Of a stretch of 64,000 nt of DNA, positions 1 through 10,800 are shown in pieces (position 1 is the first letter of the stretch; each line of letters opens with the position of its first letter). This DNA comes from Scilla litardierei (taxonomy: Eukaryota; Streptophyta; Magnoliopsida; Asparagales; Asparagaceae): NCBI GenBank assembly GCA_030789695.1, contig CM061133.1:93843248-93907247 (forward strand), read 5' to 3'. Under the pieces are notes generated by a model. The model worked only from the letters and a program-made list of their open reading frames with translations, ran no database searches and was not told where the DNA came from. A program made the translations under genes and the position numbers.

Positions 1-766
1 GGTGCATCATTCTAACAATAATTTTCTGAGCATCTAGATACCAAAGAACTTGTCCGACCAAAGGAAGAAAAGGTACGCTACAAACTTTGTTCAGCAAGTT
101 CATTTAAACAAAAATTATAAATATATTTTCCATGAAGGAACTAAACCATATTGGGTTTGGTTTCCTAAAGACTAACTCTCTGGACTCAAAAGCAAAAGAG
201 TACCATAAAGGTTTATCTTCTATGGTATTCTTAAAGAAACGAAGAGGAGAAACAAGATTCAACACTTGGTAACCAGACCAGCATCAAAAAGTTTTTGCGA
301 GTAAATCGCTTTGCAAAATTCTATGCTTGACTTGTTTTAATGGTTAAATAAATATTTTAAAATATTTTATTTGATTATAAATGTTTGTGTTATATTTATT
401 TCTTTCAGAAACACACACAGCTTTGGACCAAAACCCTTCGGGATGAGAAAACGACTCAGCCCAGCAGGGAGTCGACTACCTACATGAGGGAGTCGACTAC
501 GAGCGTGCTGTGCGGATTTCTGGGTTTGATTTTGTGTTTCTTTTCTAACTCCTATTGGGTTTTCATTGAGTTAATGGGTTCACATCGAAAAGGCAACTTA
601 AACCCAATAAGCACACATGATCTAAACCACTACTTTTCATCTCTTTTCACCTCATTGTTAAAACCCCCATAGTCAAAACCCTAGGTAGCCGACTACCCAT
701 TCCTTCATCCTCTTGAGAAAATTTCTTTTGGCGCTTGGTGCTCTCTTGGTTATTCACCTTCTACCA
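1..766 (+). mobile_element. Left part of outer LTR element A (internal region), split by the CACTA insertion
   Basis: No convincing intact gene is visible. The stretch is AT-rich. It carries two copies of the 13-bp motif GGGAGTCGACTAC (about 470-510) and a variant near 690; the same motif recurs in the LTR at 59405-61181, which ties this flank to that element. The sequence stops at the CACTA terminus at 767 and resumes at 57667 after the CCA duplication. The 5' LTR of A is not in the window. The 95-codon open frame at 385-672 has no recognisable domain and I do not call it a gene. Confidence 0.55.
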
Positions 767-779
767 CACTACAAGGAAG

Positions 780-1330
780 TAGAACAGGTTTAGCGGTTTA
801 AAAATTTTTTTGTGGCGGGTCGGAACCGCCAAAACTGAAGGTGCAAGCGGTTCTTTCAACCGCCACAAAATAGGGGGTGAGAAACACCTTTTTAGAGGTT
901 TAAACCTGCTTAAAAGAAACCGCATGCAACCACTGTTCATAGCGGTTCCGAACCGCTAAAACAGCATATCTAGAGGCAAGGGCGAACTCGGATTAAACCG
1001 GTTATGGCGGTTCTTAACCGTCGAAAACTTTAAGATTTGTGGCGGTTCTAAACCGTCACAACATTAATAAATTATTTTTAAAACATTAACCGCAAAAAAC
1101 ATTTGTAGCGGGTCTAAACCGACATAGATGCTTTTGGTTTTGGCGGTTCGAAACCGTCACAACAAGAATAAATTATATTTAAAAAAATTAATATCGAAAA
1201 CAATTTATAGCGGTTGTTAACCTCTACAAATATTTCGTTGTGGTTTTTAATTTCGGTTTTATACTGCGTAAAACTCACCATTTGTGACAGTTTCGAACCG
1301 TCACTAACCAAATTAATTTATAAAAAAATA
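780..1330. repeat. CACTA left subterminal repeat array
   Basis: About eleven imperfect copies of a roughly 22-bp inverted motif of the form TGTGGCGGTTC..AACCGTCACA are spaced 30-60 bp apart. Clear copies lie near 813, 844, 940, 1010, 1040, 1106, 1141 and 1207. In CACTA elements, subterminal repeats bind the TNPA-type protein. Here each copy is itself a near-palindrome. Confidence 0.85.
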
Positions 1331-1480
1331 AAAACCTCAAAACGTGAATTTAATAATTTAAAAAATGAAACATAAAATTATTTACAATAATAATTCATAC
1401 CTAAACGAAAGTCTTTACAACGCAATAAACCACACGACAGTTTTTAATACAAAAAATCTTTCCTACATCATCAAAATAAA

Positions 1481-1897
1481 CTAAGGACTGGATGGCGAAG
1501 GGAAGAGGTTTCGATACTGCGGATCTTCATGTAACTTCTGCAGCTGTTCTTGACTATAGTTTTGGGTCAAGAAGAAGCTCAAAAGAGATGTACACTGAGC
1601 AAGCTGAGATGTACATTGATCAAACCGAGACCTACATTGCTCAAGCTCCTGTTTCTGACTATCTAACTCCTCCCGCGTCACTAGATTCGAATGACTTCAT
1701 GAAGCGTCAGACGTGAAGGAAGGAGATGGGACAAATCTTCTATATATCCCAAAGAACTGGGATTGAGACCCATTAGATCCAAATCCAAACACATGTCCTG
1801 GGTGATCTTCACCTAGAACACGAGCGACAGCATCATTTCTTCCTTGCCTCTCCACACCCTCCTGTTGTGACTCTACTCGAATGCTCTCCTGTAAAAT
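1481..1897 (-). pseudogene. Last exon of the TNPA-like (Ptta/En/Spm family) transposase, with internal stop
   Basis: A T-rich acceptor ending in TTTACAG lies just above 1897. The exon then encodes ESIRVESQQEGVERQG, followed by VLGEDHPGHVFGFG, which matches the 'lGpehpGrvrglG'-like tail of plant En/Spm second transposases. An in-frame TGA at 1699-1697 interrupts it. The same frame continues through a glutamine- and cysteine-rich coiled-coil-like tail (EELDSQKQELEQCRSRFDQ) to a stop at 1481. The upstream exons lie about 25.7 kb away (27638-29103) because E1 and E2 inserted in the intervening intron. TNPA-type proteins bind subterminal repeats; the function here is inferred from family resemblance only. 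Confidence 0.75.
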
Positions 1898-2836
1898 AAA
1901 ATAATAAATGAGACATGAGATTATATAACTGAGAATGTTGTGACTAAACAAACCATACAAACCATACAACGAAAAACTGACTTCAAAGGAACCAAAAAAG
2001 TATCAGAATTTTTCATTGAATGCATTAAGTATGCTAAAAAACTAGTATACAAGCAAAAGAAACCCCGAAAGATAAGCCCAATTTTATAGAGGAGACATAT
2101 GAGCAACGTTGTAGAGGACACACAAAATAAAAAATAACAGACATTGCAAAGGACACACAAAATAACAAAATGACAGATATTTTAATAATCATTTTAATAA
2201 TCAACCGTTATGCGAGCTCTACTCACTTGGACCTTGTTTTTGATTCCCTATGTCATCTGCTTATATGATACCATTCAAGAACATATAGAGAAAGAGACAT
2301 GACATAATAAGCATTAAGCTAGAAAATTCAAACAATCTAGCATTCATTTTTATAGTTTGTTTGTCATTCATTGATGTTACAATAATTCACTGGAATTTTG
2401 TTCACAAAAGTTTTATATTTGAGTGGTTTAAATGAAGAGAGAATTTCAGTTTGAAACTTCATGTAATAGTTAAATAACATAGAAAGTGTTTAAAGTAAGC
2501 GACTGACTCGAGTAAAGATAAGATTTTGTCAACTTCTTCACCAAATTGTGTTATAGAAATTGACAGTAGTGTGTTAATTCACTAATATGCCAGCCTGATT
2601 TTCAGTTTGACACTTCATGTAATTTTTTAATAGAAATTGACAGTAGTGTTTAAAGTAATTGATAGTAGGATTTCAGTTTGCCACTTCATGTAATAATTCA
2701 CTAATATGCCAGCCTGATTTTCCTTTGTCTCTGTTTTCTAGAAAAAATTCAATAGAAATTGACAGTAGTGTGTTATACATTTTAAGGCAAAGAACTTGCC
2801 ATGGTTTCTTATTGCGTGCGTAACATATACAATTTG
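1898..2836. other. Intron sequence of the TNPA-like gene, left of E1
   Basis: No gene is seen. Between about 2440 and 2780 short segments are reiterated: TTTCAGTTTG.CACTTCATG three times, ATAGAAATTGACAGTAGTG three times, and a block around CACTAATATGCCAGCCTGAT twice. This suggests local duplication in the CACTA intron before E1 inserted at 2842. Confidence 0.6.
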
Positions 2837-2841
2837 CCGGC

Positions 2842-3802
2842 TGTTACGCCTATTTGGCCGAGACCCATAAAGCACGAGCCCAGGAGCCCGACTACTGGTC
2901 AAAAGCCCATCTGCGTCCTCAAAGCCCATTCGACAAAGGCCCTACAAGGGACCTTCTCAAACGCCGATCCGACCCGGCCCCAATAACCCGTTGGTCGCTC
3001 GCCCACTCCTGCGAAAACCACTCCCCCGGACGCGCGACCACTAAATAGCGATAATGGGGAGGTGCTGGCAGGGCGGAGAGAGCGGCGGCAAGGGGGGACT
3101 GATGGGGCACGATCAATGGCGGACGTGGGACGTGGGTGAGAGGCGATCACGCCGGGGCTCTACAAAAGGGCCAGGAAGACGACGAAGAAAGGGACCTCAT
3201 CTCAGGTAACAAAACCTAAGGTACTCCATCAACGACCTCGTTCCCCCAATTCATCTCCTTCCTCCCCCGCTCGCGCCGAGAGACGCCATCACGATCTCCT
3301 CACGAGTCGGACCGTCTCCGCCGGGCCTCCTTTCTCAGATCTCTATCTGACTTAGGCATCGGAGGGGATTTGGCCGGAACCAAGGTCCGGCCCCCTGACG
3401 AGCATTCTCGTGTACGTAGGTGGATAGCTGATCAATGGGCCGAGGCTCCCCCTCGCCCCTCTCCGACCACTCGATCAACTGGACAGTGAGGCTTCCCCTC
3501 ACCGTCAGCCTGCCAAGGCCGAGCACACCCTACCGAGGCCGAGCGTCCAGTCGGGCCCGAGATTCTCCCTCGCCACCCGCCGGCTGTGCATCTACCTGGG
3601 CGACTGAGGCTCCCCCTCGTCCCCCTATCAGCCGAGGCCGAGCACGTCAGTCCGAGGCCGAGCGTCTCAACCAGGGCCGAGGCTTCCCCTCGACCCTTCT
3701 GCACCGGTTCGAACCCCCCGAGGGACCCAAAGCGGGCCCCTTGACCACGTTGACCGGGTTCTCCACGGTCAACGCTTTGTAGTGAGAAAACACTCTGAAA
3801 CA
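2842..3802 (+). repeat. E1 5' LTR
   Basis: It runs TG..CA and matches 9196-10156 with only scattered substitutions and identical length, so insertion was recent. From 3441 to 3692 it contains five mini-hairpins of the form CGAGG-CTCCC-CCTCG or GTGAGG-CTTCC-CCTCAC. Confidence 0.92.
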
Positions 3803-3804
3803 TC

Positions 3805-3822
3805 TGGCGCTGTTTGTGGGAA
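3805..3822 (+). other. E1 primer-binding site
   Basis: TGGCGCTGTTTGTGGGAA begins 2 nt after the LTR. The sister element E2 has TGGCGCCGTCTGTGGGAA, so E1 shows two C-to-T changes in its PBS, which may weaken priming. This PBS type is usual for Tat-lineage elements. Confidence 0.75.
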
Positions 3823-3860
3823 CCGAAGATCATCCCACGAAGCAGAAAACCACACCAACA

Positions 3861-5495
3861 ATGGCACGAGCCAGCAATGGAAGGACGCGCATGACCCCCA
3901 TCCCAGAGGAGGGGAATGGCGCATCTAATGGCAACCCCGAGGACACGCACGTCGACGGCCACCCCGCCCACTCAATCGAAGAGACCGGCGGCCCAGAACT
4001 AGCCACACAGGGACAGCTCCGTGCCCTGGCTCAGGAGACCAACGTGAGCCTCCAGACGTTGGTCGCGACGGTACAGCAGCTTGTCGGCCCCGCGCCGTCC
4101 GACGGGGGCGCGTTGAACGATAGCCACCGATGGGCGGGGGGTCCCCCGCACTTACGGTCCGCGGTGGTCGACGACCACGGGACCCGGAAACCGAACACAG
4201 AGCGTCGGTTCACGCGGTCCGGCTCCCGTCAGGCGAGGTCACGTGCCTCCTCACCCCATCGTGAAAGGAGCCGGAGAGAGACCGAAGGGACGAACGGCGA
4301 ATCGATGACGGCATCGTCTCGTCGATCACGGTCGTCCCACCGCAGGAGAAGCGAACGACACCATTCAAGAGACCGATCACGGCGGAGCAGGAGCTCCCGC
4401 AGGAGGAGTCGGGAGCGTCGGGTCAGCCCGACCCCCAGCGTGGCGAAGGCTGCGGAGCCAGCCCCACCGGCATCGGTGCTACCCCCACCCCCGCTCGAGC
4501 TGGAGACAGGCGAATACCGCATCCCCGGAGGCATCCACGGGGACCGGTGTCCCTTATCGCGAAGAATAACCGACGCCCGGGTCCCCTCTCGATTCAGGAT
4601 CCCGGTGCTGGGAAAGTACGACGGAATAGGAGACCCGGCGCACCACGTGATGGATTACGAGGGGGACATGGCCTTCCAGGGAGCTGACGATGACCTGCTC
4701 TGCCGGGGCTTCTATTCGACTCTCAGGGGAGCGGCGAGGATCTGGTACCACAGCCTGCCCGACCGCTCCATCGACAGTTTCGAGCAACTCGCCCAGTTGT
4801 TCTGCAAACAGTTCATGGCGGGGAGGCTGATCAAGCCTTGTGCTGAACATCTGTTCAACATAGTACAAGGCCCGGCCGAGCCACTCCGACAGTTCATGCG
4901 CCGCTTCAATGCCGAAAGGCTGAACGTGAACAACCCACCCGACCTGGTGGTCCAGACGGCTCTTAAGAAAGGGCTTCGCCACAGGGGCCTCAAGAAGTCC
5001 CTACACACCGACCCCCCAAAGGACCTCCCCGGGATCATGGCAAGGGCCGAGCGCTTCATGCTGACTGAGGAGGCCTTGGCCGAGGATGCAGGAAAAACCG
5101 CTCGAGGGACCAAGCGTGGCGACGGCGGACGAGCTAGCCCCGAAGGGTACCGGACCGAGAAGAGGCAGAGGAACAGGCAGCGGGGAGAAAGCACGAGAGA
5201 TACCACCCCAGACGCCATTCTCGCCCAAGTACAGAAGGAAGAGCGAGCTGATCACCCTCCACCGAAGGCTAAAAGAGGCGGGAAGAACCGGGAGAAGTAC
5301 TGTAAGTACCATAAGGACGATGGCCATGACACAGAAGATTGCTGGCATCTGAAGAAAGACATTGAGAAGCTGATGAACCGAGGGCACGCCAGGAATCAGG
5401 CCGACGAACCGGCCTACGGAGAAGGGACCTCCACGCAGCCGGACAAGGGGAAGAAGATCAACACCATCCAAGGCCCCCTCCGCATCATAGAGTGA
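3861..5495 (+). CDS. gag: E1 Gag polyprotein (intact, about 544 aa)
   Basis: I chose the ATG at 3861 (MARASNG); the frame is open further upstream only into the PBS, and E2 has the equivalent ATG. Residues about 145-190 are an arginine/serine-rich block. Residues about 236-410 form the retrotransposon Gag core (FYSTLRGAARIWYHSLP, LCKQFMAG-like, PAEPLRQFMRRFN). Near residue 480 is a CX2HX4HX4C knuckle (CKYHKDDGHDTEDC). The frame stops at IQGPLRIIE, where Tat elements would continue into protease. It would build the capsid-like particle and bind the element's RNA. Retention of an intact gag with no pol suggests Gag is useful in cis. Confidence 0.88.
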   Translation: MARASNGRTRMTPIPEEGNGASNGNPEDTHVDGHPAHSIEETGGPELATQGQLRALAQETNVSLQTLVATVQQLVGPAPSDGGALNDSHRWAGGPPHLRSAVVDDHGTRKPNTERRFTRSGSRQARSRASSPHRERSRRETEGTNGESMTASSRRSRSSHRRRSERHHSRDRSRRSRSSRRRSRERRVSPTPSVAKAAEPAPPASVLPPPPLELETGEYRIPGGIHGDRCPLSRRITDARVPSRFRIPVLGKYDGIGDPAHHVMDYEGDMAFQGADDDLLCRGFYSTLRGAARIWYHSLPDRSIDSFEQLAQLFCKQFMAGRLIKPCAEHLFNIVQGPAEPLRQFMRRFNAERLNVNNPPDLVVQTALKKGLRHRGLKKSLHTDPPKDLPGIMARAERFMLTEEALAEDAGKTARGTKRGDGGRASPEGYRTEKRQRNRQRGESTRDTTPDAILAQVQKEERADHPPPKAKRGGKNREKYCKYHKDDGHDTEDCWHLKKDIEKLMNRGHARNQADEPAYGEGTSTQPDKGKKINTIQGPLRIIE

Positions 5496-5730
5496 GCAGA
5501 CAACGACTCTTCCCCCGGCGGCAGCCTAGTATGAGGGAGTTATCCAGTTTTACAACCCTCTGTTTAGCTTCATTTCCTTTTCTCCGTTTCCTCCAAATGT
5601 ACCGGTCCGACAGGACTCATGAGAGTACAAACGCAATCTTTTTATTGTCTTTACTTAAAATCCCGACGGAGTTGACGTGTCGCCAATAACGCAAAAGGCC
5701 GGGGACCGCCGCCTCACTGGAGGAGGAAGA

Positions 5731-6180
5731 GGAGCTTCGCCCTCGCCGACCGTCTCCGGCACTCATAAGTCTGAGGGCAATTCCCCCAGCAGACGCGGAC
5801 GCTGACCGGTCCTAAGCCGAGGAGCTTCGCCCTCGCCGACCGACTCCAGTGATCATAAGTCTGGGGGCAATTCCCCCAGCAGGCACGGGCGCGGACCGGT
5901 CCTAAGCCGAGGAGTTTTGCCCTCGCCGACCGACTCCAGAGCTCATAAGTCTGGGGGCAATTCCCCCAGCAGACACCGACGCCGACCGGTCCTATGCCGA
6001 GGAGCTTTCCCCTCGCCGACCGACACCAGCGCTCATGAGTCAGGGGGCAATTCCCCCAGCAGGCACGGACGCCAACCGGTCCTAAGCCGAGGAGCTTTCC
6101 CCTCGCCGACCGACCCCTGCGCCCATAAGTCTGGGGAGAATCCCCAACGCCAGTTTTCGTCCATTCCCAAGCCAAGAACA
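5731..6180 (+). repeat. E1 90-bp tandem repeats (five units)
   Basis: Units start at 5731, 5821, 5911, 6001 and 6091, an exact 90-bp period, with the last one partial or degenerate. Each contains CGAGGAGCTTCGCCCTCG, a CGAGG/CCTCG stem-loop, then a CATAAGTCTGGGGGCAATTC block and CCGGTCCTAAGCC. The repeats lie between the 3' end of gag and the 3' end of the convergent antisense gene. E2 has seven units of the same repeat, so copy number varies. The interval 5496-5730 before them has no gene that I can see. Confidence 0.92.
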
Positions 6181-6522
6181 GGGCAACAACGCAAAGTACA
6201 CAAGAATTCCAAGTAAGTCGATTTGATTTATAATAGTTAACCCGAGTACAAAAATGCGTCTTATTTACAGGGGATCAAGGCGAAGGGAACACCCTACAAA
6301 CAGTCTACTCACGACAAATGACAGAGTTCAGATTGACACCGACAAAGCAAAATTGGTTGACAAAAGACCCAGAGTAGGTGACCCAAGCTAACGACCATGC
6401 AACCAGCAATTGTTGGCCGCGGGGCTGAAGGAGATGGCGGGGGCCGGGGATCCATTTCAAGTAGACTGGCCCAAAGCGAAGCGGATGCTTAAAAATTTGA
6501 GGATAAAGCTGGGAGGGACTGC

Positions 6523-8578
6523 TTAAGGAGCCCGAGCTCGGGAGGACACATCCTCGGGCACTTCGCCCTGCTCGGAGCGAGGGGACCCGACTGGCGGAGG
6601 GGCTTGCCGGACACGTTCCGCACATTCCCGGAAGGAAGACTGGACGACTTCGACGATCCGGGGGGCGATGATGTCTATATACTTACCGAAGGCCCCCCTG
6701 AGAACCTCGAAGATCTCCTTCCCCAGGGTCTCGACGATGCCCTTATCCACCTCCTCCGCCAGCCGCATTACCTGACGCCGGTCCGACAGTTCCCTCTGAA
6801 GCTCCTCCCTCTCCAGACGGAACGACTCCGCCGCTTCCTCAGCCGACTGATGAGCATCCCCTAGCTTTCCCTCGAGGTCACCCACTTGTCCCTCCAACGC
6901 AGCCACACGGAGGGCTAGGCGTCGAGACTCCATCTGGGCCTCCATCATGGCCACCTTGGCCGCCCCGGCCCGCTCCTGAGCCCTCATGGAGGACTCCTCC
7001 ACCTCCCTCAAGCGGACAGCCCGACACTGCAACTCCACAGCGAGCGCTGAACCCTGAAAAGACGAGACATGGGATAAGAAGAGGATAAAGAGAAGGAGAG
7101 GATAGCAAGATAACCGAACCTGTTGGAGGATCCAGACCAAGGAATCCGACATCTTGTCGCCCGGGATCTTCTTGAGGAGGCTGCGGTCCCGGGGAGGGAC
7201 GGAGACCTCGGCAACCTGCTGGGCCACGACTCGGTCAGCAAACATCAAACTCCCAGGGACGAAAATCGAAGCCAAGTCGCTCGCCAACAAGGCCCCGACC
7301 CCTGGTGATACGGGCGAAGACGTTGCGAGGGGGGTGGCTGGCAAAGCTATCGAAGGATCCCCGGTGGTCGCCACGGGAAGCGCGGAACCTGCCGGGCCGG
7401 AGGGATCCACGTCCTCCTTCCTCTTCTTTCCCCCGTGGAGCTCCGAAGGCACCGGAGGAGAACGCTTCCGCCTCGCACCATCCTCACCCCCCGGAAGGGG
7501 ATCGCCAGAAGAAGAGGCGGGAGGCGCGGCCACCACCTTACCCACGGCAGGCTCGGCTCGGCGCACCTCCTCCTCAATGGTCCTCCGAGGCGCCCTTCCA
7601 GAGGTACTACCTCGGCTCTGAGCGGCTCCGAGCGGCTCCACGACGGATCATCTCGTCAACATCACGGACGAATTCGCGGCCAGCCATCCCTGCAAAGGAG
7701 ACCGAAATCAGGATGAGTCATAGGGCGATCCGGGGATGAAAAAGCGACCTACCCGGAGACCACAAGACGGCCTTCAGGAGTAGGTTGTCCAGCAAAGACC
7801 AAATGGACTTCGTTTCCAAAGGAAGAGCCAACAGAAGCGCAGCGGCTGCCCGGTCGGCGTCTGAGAGAACCAACGACGGGCGAGAATGGACAGAATTGCC
7901 CCAGCTTGTCAGAATCCGGGCTTCGCCCAAGAAGACCACGAAGACATAATCCAAGTTCCAATCCCCTGACCAGCGGGGTAACCCGATCAGGCATTCCCTC
8001 CTCAAACGAGCTCGGAGTAGCAGCCATGACCCCGGACCGACCGTCTGGGCCTGGTAAAAGTAGAAGAGAAGGGGGAGAGTCGGCTCCAGACCACGGGTAC
8101 AGCAGATCGTTACGAAGACCGTCAGTACCGCGATCGAACACGGGGTGAACTGACACAGGGACACTGTGAAATGTTCCATGACCTGGATGAAGAAGGGATG
8201 GAGCGGGAAGCGAAGACCCAGGCGGAACATCTCGACGTAGACACCGACCTCATTGCTCCTCGGAAGGCAAATCCGCTCGTCGACAAATGGAACCCGAACC
8301 TCGTATGGAAAGCAGAGATATCTTTCCCGGATCTCCGCGGCCACCGAAGGAGGGGTCCTCGACGGCGTACGGAGGACAACCGGGGGCACATTAAGCCGTA
8401 CGGCAGCCAACGCCATGTCATCACGGGCGTAGTCTGGAAAAAGTTTCTCCTTCCCCTTATCTTGAAGAGAACGACTCCCGGCGGGGGAACCAGACTCCCC
8501 TAGCCGGGGTTCGCCCCGCCCGGACTCCGGAGGACCCCTCGTCCTCCGGCCAGAACCGCCTATCCTAAGAGCAGCCAT
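6523..8578 (-). pseudogene. E1 antisense gene (gypsy-type transposon domain plus coiled coil), frameshifted
   Basis: It reads opposite to gag. The start MAALRIGGSG is at 8578. The first exon (to about 7783) contains RYLCFPYEVRVPFVDERICL and LGLRFPLHPFFIQVMEHF, like the 'putative gypsy type transposon' domain found in antisense ORFs of RIRE2-type elements. A 63-bp GT-AG intron separates it from the second part (MAGREFVRDVDE, from about 7697). Residues further on form a long coiled coil (LRVAALEGQVGDLEGKL, LEREELQRELSDRRQ). A 10-bp tandem duplication near 7622-7641 (AGCGGCTCCG repeated) shifts the frame compared with E2. A second 66-nt candidate intron is in frame. The function of the protein is unknown. 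Confidence 0.8.
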
Positions 8579-8720
8579 AGGATGAAAGCAAGAGAGGAAT
8601 TACCTATTTTCAACTATTTTGGAGAGGACAAAGAAGCGAAGGCGACGGGGAACTCCGGGTTGCTGAAGGCCCTGAATACCGGGAGGAGCGAAGAAGAAGT
8701 GGAGATCAACACAACTGGGG

Positions 8721-8730
8721 ATCTTATATG
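8721..8730 (-). promoter_or_regulatory. TATA box of the E1 antisense gene
   Basis: CATATAAGAT on the minus strand lies about 150 nt upstream of the antisense ATG at 8578. The homologous place in E2 (12236-12243) has TATATAAG followed by the same GATCCCCAG, so the box is conserved between the copies. Confidence 0.65.
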
Positions 8731-9137
8731 CCAGGGGAGAATTTGAAGCGCCTGACAAGAATGCGTGGCGAGGCTCAAAGAGTCGGCGGCGTTCCGAAAC
8801 TGGCGCCAGTTGAAGACCAATCGATCCGCCTCATCATGACCTGCATTTATGGCCTCGCCTCGATTGAAGCGCCGCTCGGAATCCCAGGAGACATAACGGG
8901 TGATCTGAGCGAGCCGAGGCTGATCGACCCCACCAATGGCGGCTCACAAACCCTTCGGCTTCTCGAACTTAAGGCGACTACGCGAGCGGCGGGGATAAGC
9001 TTGCCGCTACACGTGGCAGCATATGAAGGCCGACGGCGCTTCGGAACCCGCGCCTTAAAAACATCAAACGGGCTAACTCATGATGACGACTAATAAATGA
9101 GTCGGCATCGACTGGCGAGCTCGTCACAATCGGCAGA

Positions 9138-9195
9138 GGTCACATCGGCCGAGCCGAACCGGCCAAGGCCGATCAACCCGACCGATGGGGGCAAT
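9138..9195 (+). promoter_or_regulatory. E1 polypurine tract with upstream stem-loop
   Basis: GATGGGGGCAAT (9184-9195) abuts the 3' LTR. Just upstream, ATCGGCC and GGCCGAT can pair around a 16-nt loop that starts GAG. E2 has the same arrangement on the minus strand at 11766-11820. Confidence 0.7.
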
Positions 9196-10156
9196 TGTTA
9201 CGCCTATTTGGCCGAGACCCGTAAAGCACGAGCCCAGGAGCCCGACTACTGGTCAAAAGCCCATCTGCGTCCTCAAAGCCCATTCGACAAAGGCGCTACA
9301 AGGGACCTTCTCGAACGCCGATCCGACCCGGCCCCAATAACCCGTTGGTCGCTCACCCACTCCTGCGAAAACCACTCCCCCGGACGCGCGACCACTAAAT
9401 AGAGATAATGGGGAGGTGATGGCAGGGCGGAGAGAGCGGCGGCAAGGGGGGACTGATGGGGCACGATCAATGGCAGACGTGGGACGTGGGTCAGAGGCGA
9501 TCACGCCGGGGCTCTACAAAAGGGCCAGGAAGACGACGAAGAAAGGGACCGCATCTCAGGTAACAAAACCTAAGGTACTCCATCAACGACCTCGTTCCCC
9601 CAATTCATCTCCTTCCTCCCCCGCTCGCGCCGAGAGACGCCGTCACGATCTCCTCATGAGTCGGACCGTCTCCGCCGGGCCTCCTTTCTCGGATCTCTAT
9701 CTGACTTAGGCATCGGAGGGGATTTGGCCGGAACCAAGGTCCGGCCCCCTGACGAGCATTCTCGTGTACGCAGGTGGACAGCTGATCAACGGGCCGAGGC
9801 TCCCCCTCGCCCCTCTCCGACCACTCGATCAACCGGACAGTGAGGCTTCCCCTCACCGTCAGCCTGCCGAGGCCGAGCACACCCTACCGAGGCCGAGCGT
9901 CCAGTCGGGCCCGAGACTCTCCCTCGCCACCCGCCGGCTGTGCATCTACCTGGGCGACTGAGGCTCCCCCTCGTCCCCCTATCAGCCGAGGCCGAGCACG
10001 TCAGTCCGAGGCCGAGCGTCTCAACCAGGGCCGAGGCTTCCCCTCGACCCTTCTGCACCGGTTCGAAGCCCCCGAGGGACCCAAAGCGGGCCCCTTGACC
10101 ACGTTGACCGGGTTCTCCACGGTCAACGCTTTGTAGTGAGAAAACACTCTGAAACA
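9196..10156 (+). repeat. E1 3' LTR
   Basis: Its 961 bp have the same ends as the 5' LTR, and it is followed by the CCGGC duplication at 10157-10161. Confidence 0.92.
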
Positions 10157-10161
10157 CCGGC

Positions 10162-10800
10162 TAATATAATATGAGCTTTCGAATTAAACCACAATAGTCT
10201 ACAAAATCAAGAGAAATAACAAGATGACGAATGAAATGTCTCAGTATGCCAACTGAACAGTTAGGTTTGAGCACCTTCAATATCTCTGAAATTCTCTCGG
10301 GGTTTGAAGTTAATCTGGTGGGTTTCTTGAATGGAAAGCGAACAGGGGAGGAGATGAGGAGGAGGATTTGTCATGGGACTCTTCAGAAAGCAATGAGAAT
10401 TTAATTTGATAATGTAAGTCAAGTTTCAAGTGCCATGATTGCTACCAGACATTAATTTATTGAACAACATTCTACAAAAATGGAAACAGACTGCAGTCCT
10501 TAAAAGAGCAATTGCACAAGAATGTTATTTAGGATGATAACCAACCATCACAATTATGATCAACATTAGCAATAAAAAATATTCAAGCATCAAGACCTGT
10601 CAAAAAAACTGAAGGATTCAATGACAACATGTGTGTCTGATAGGATGATGAACACATATGTGTCTGATAGGATTACATGTATTTGCTCATTCCTTAATCC
10701 AACTACAGTGACATAATAGAATTTTTGTGTTTCAGTCGTTTTTAACGCCCTAAATCTTGAAAAATGAACATATTTATCCAACAATTGTGTAATCAAGTTG
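10162..10800. other. TNPA-like intron sequence between E1 and E2
   Basis: This AT-rich sequence lies outside both target duplications and so belongs to the CACTA element. I see no gene. A short direct repeat, TGTGTCTGATAGGAT, occurs near 10630 and 10659. Confidence 0.7.

Larger units (their letters stand above)
2842..10156 (+). mobile_element. E1: Tat/RIRE2-like non-autonomous gypsy retrotransposon (gag plus antisense gene, no pol)
   Basis: Two LTRs of equal length (961 bp each) start TGTTACG and end GAAACA. CCGGC at 2837-2841 and 10157-10161 is the 5-bp target duplication. The internal region holds a PBS, an intact gag, five 90-bp tandem repeats, an antisense two-part gene and a purine-rich tract before the 3' LTR. 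No protease, reverse transcriptase or integrase is present, so it must use enzymes from another element. This is the layout of large non-autonomous derivatives such as rice Dasheng relative to RIRE2. It sits in an intron of the CACTA TNPA-like gene. Confidence 0.92.

Noticed and set aside
3432..3971. Open frames on both strands inside E1 and E2 LTRs
   Set aside because: They fall in GC-rich LTR sequence with few stops by chance; the same is seen in all four LTR copies.
5731..6180. CRISPR-like regular repeats
   Set aside because: The 90-bp units are contiguous tandem repeats without unique spacers, in a plant retrotransposon.
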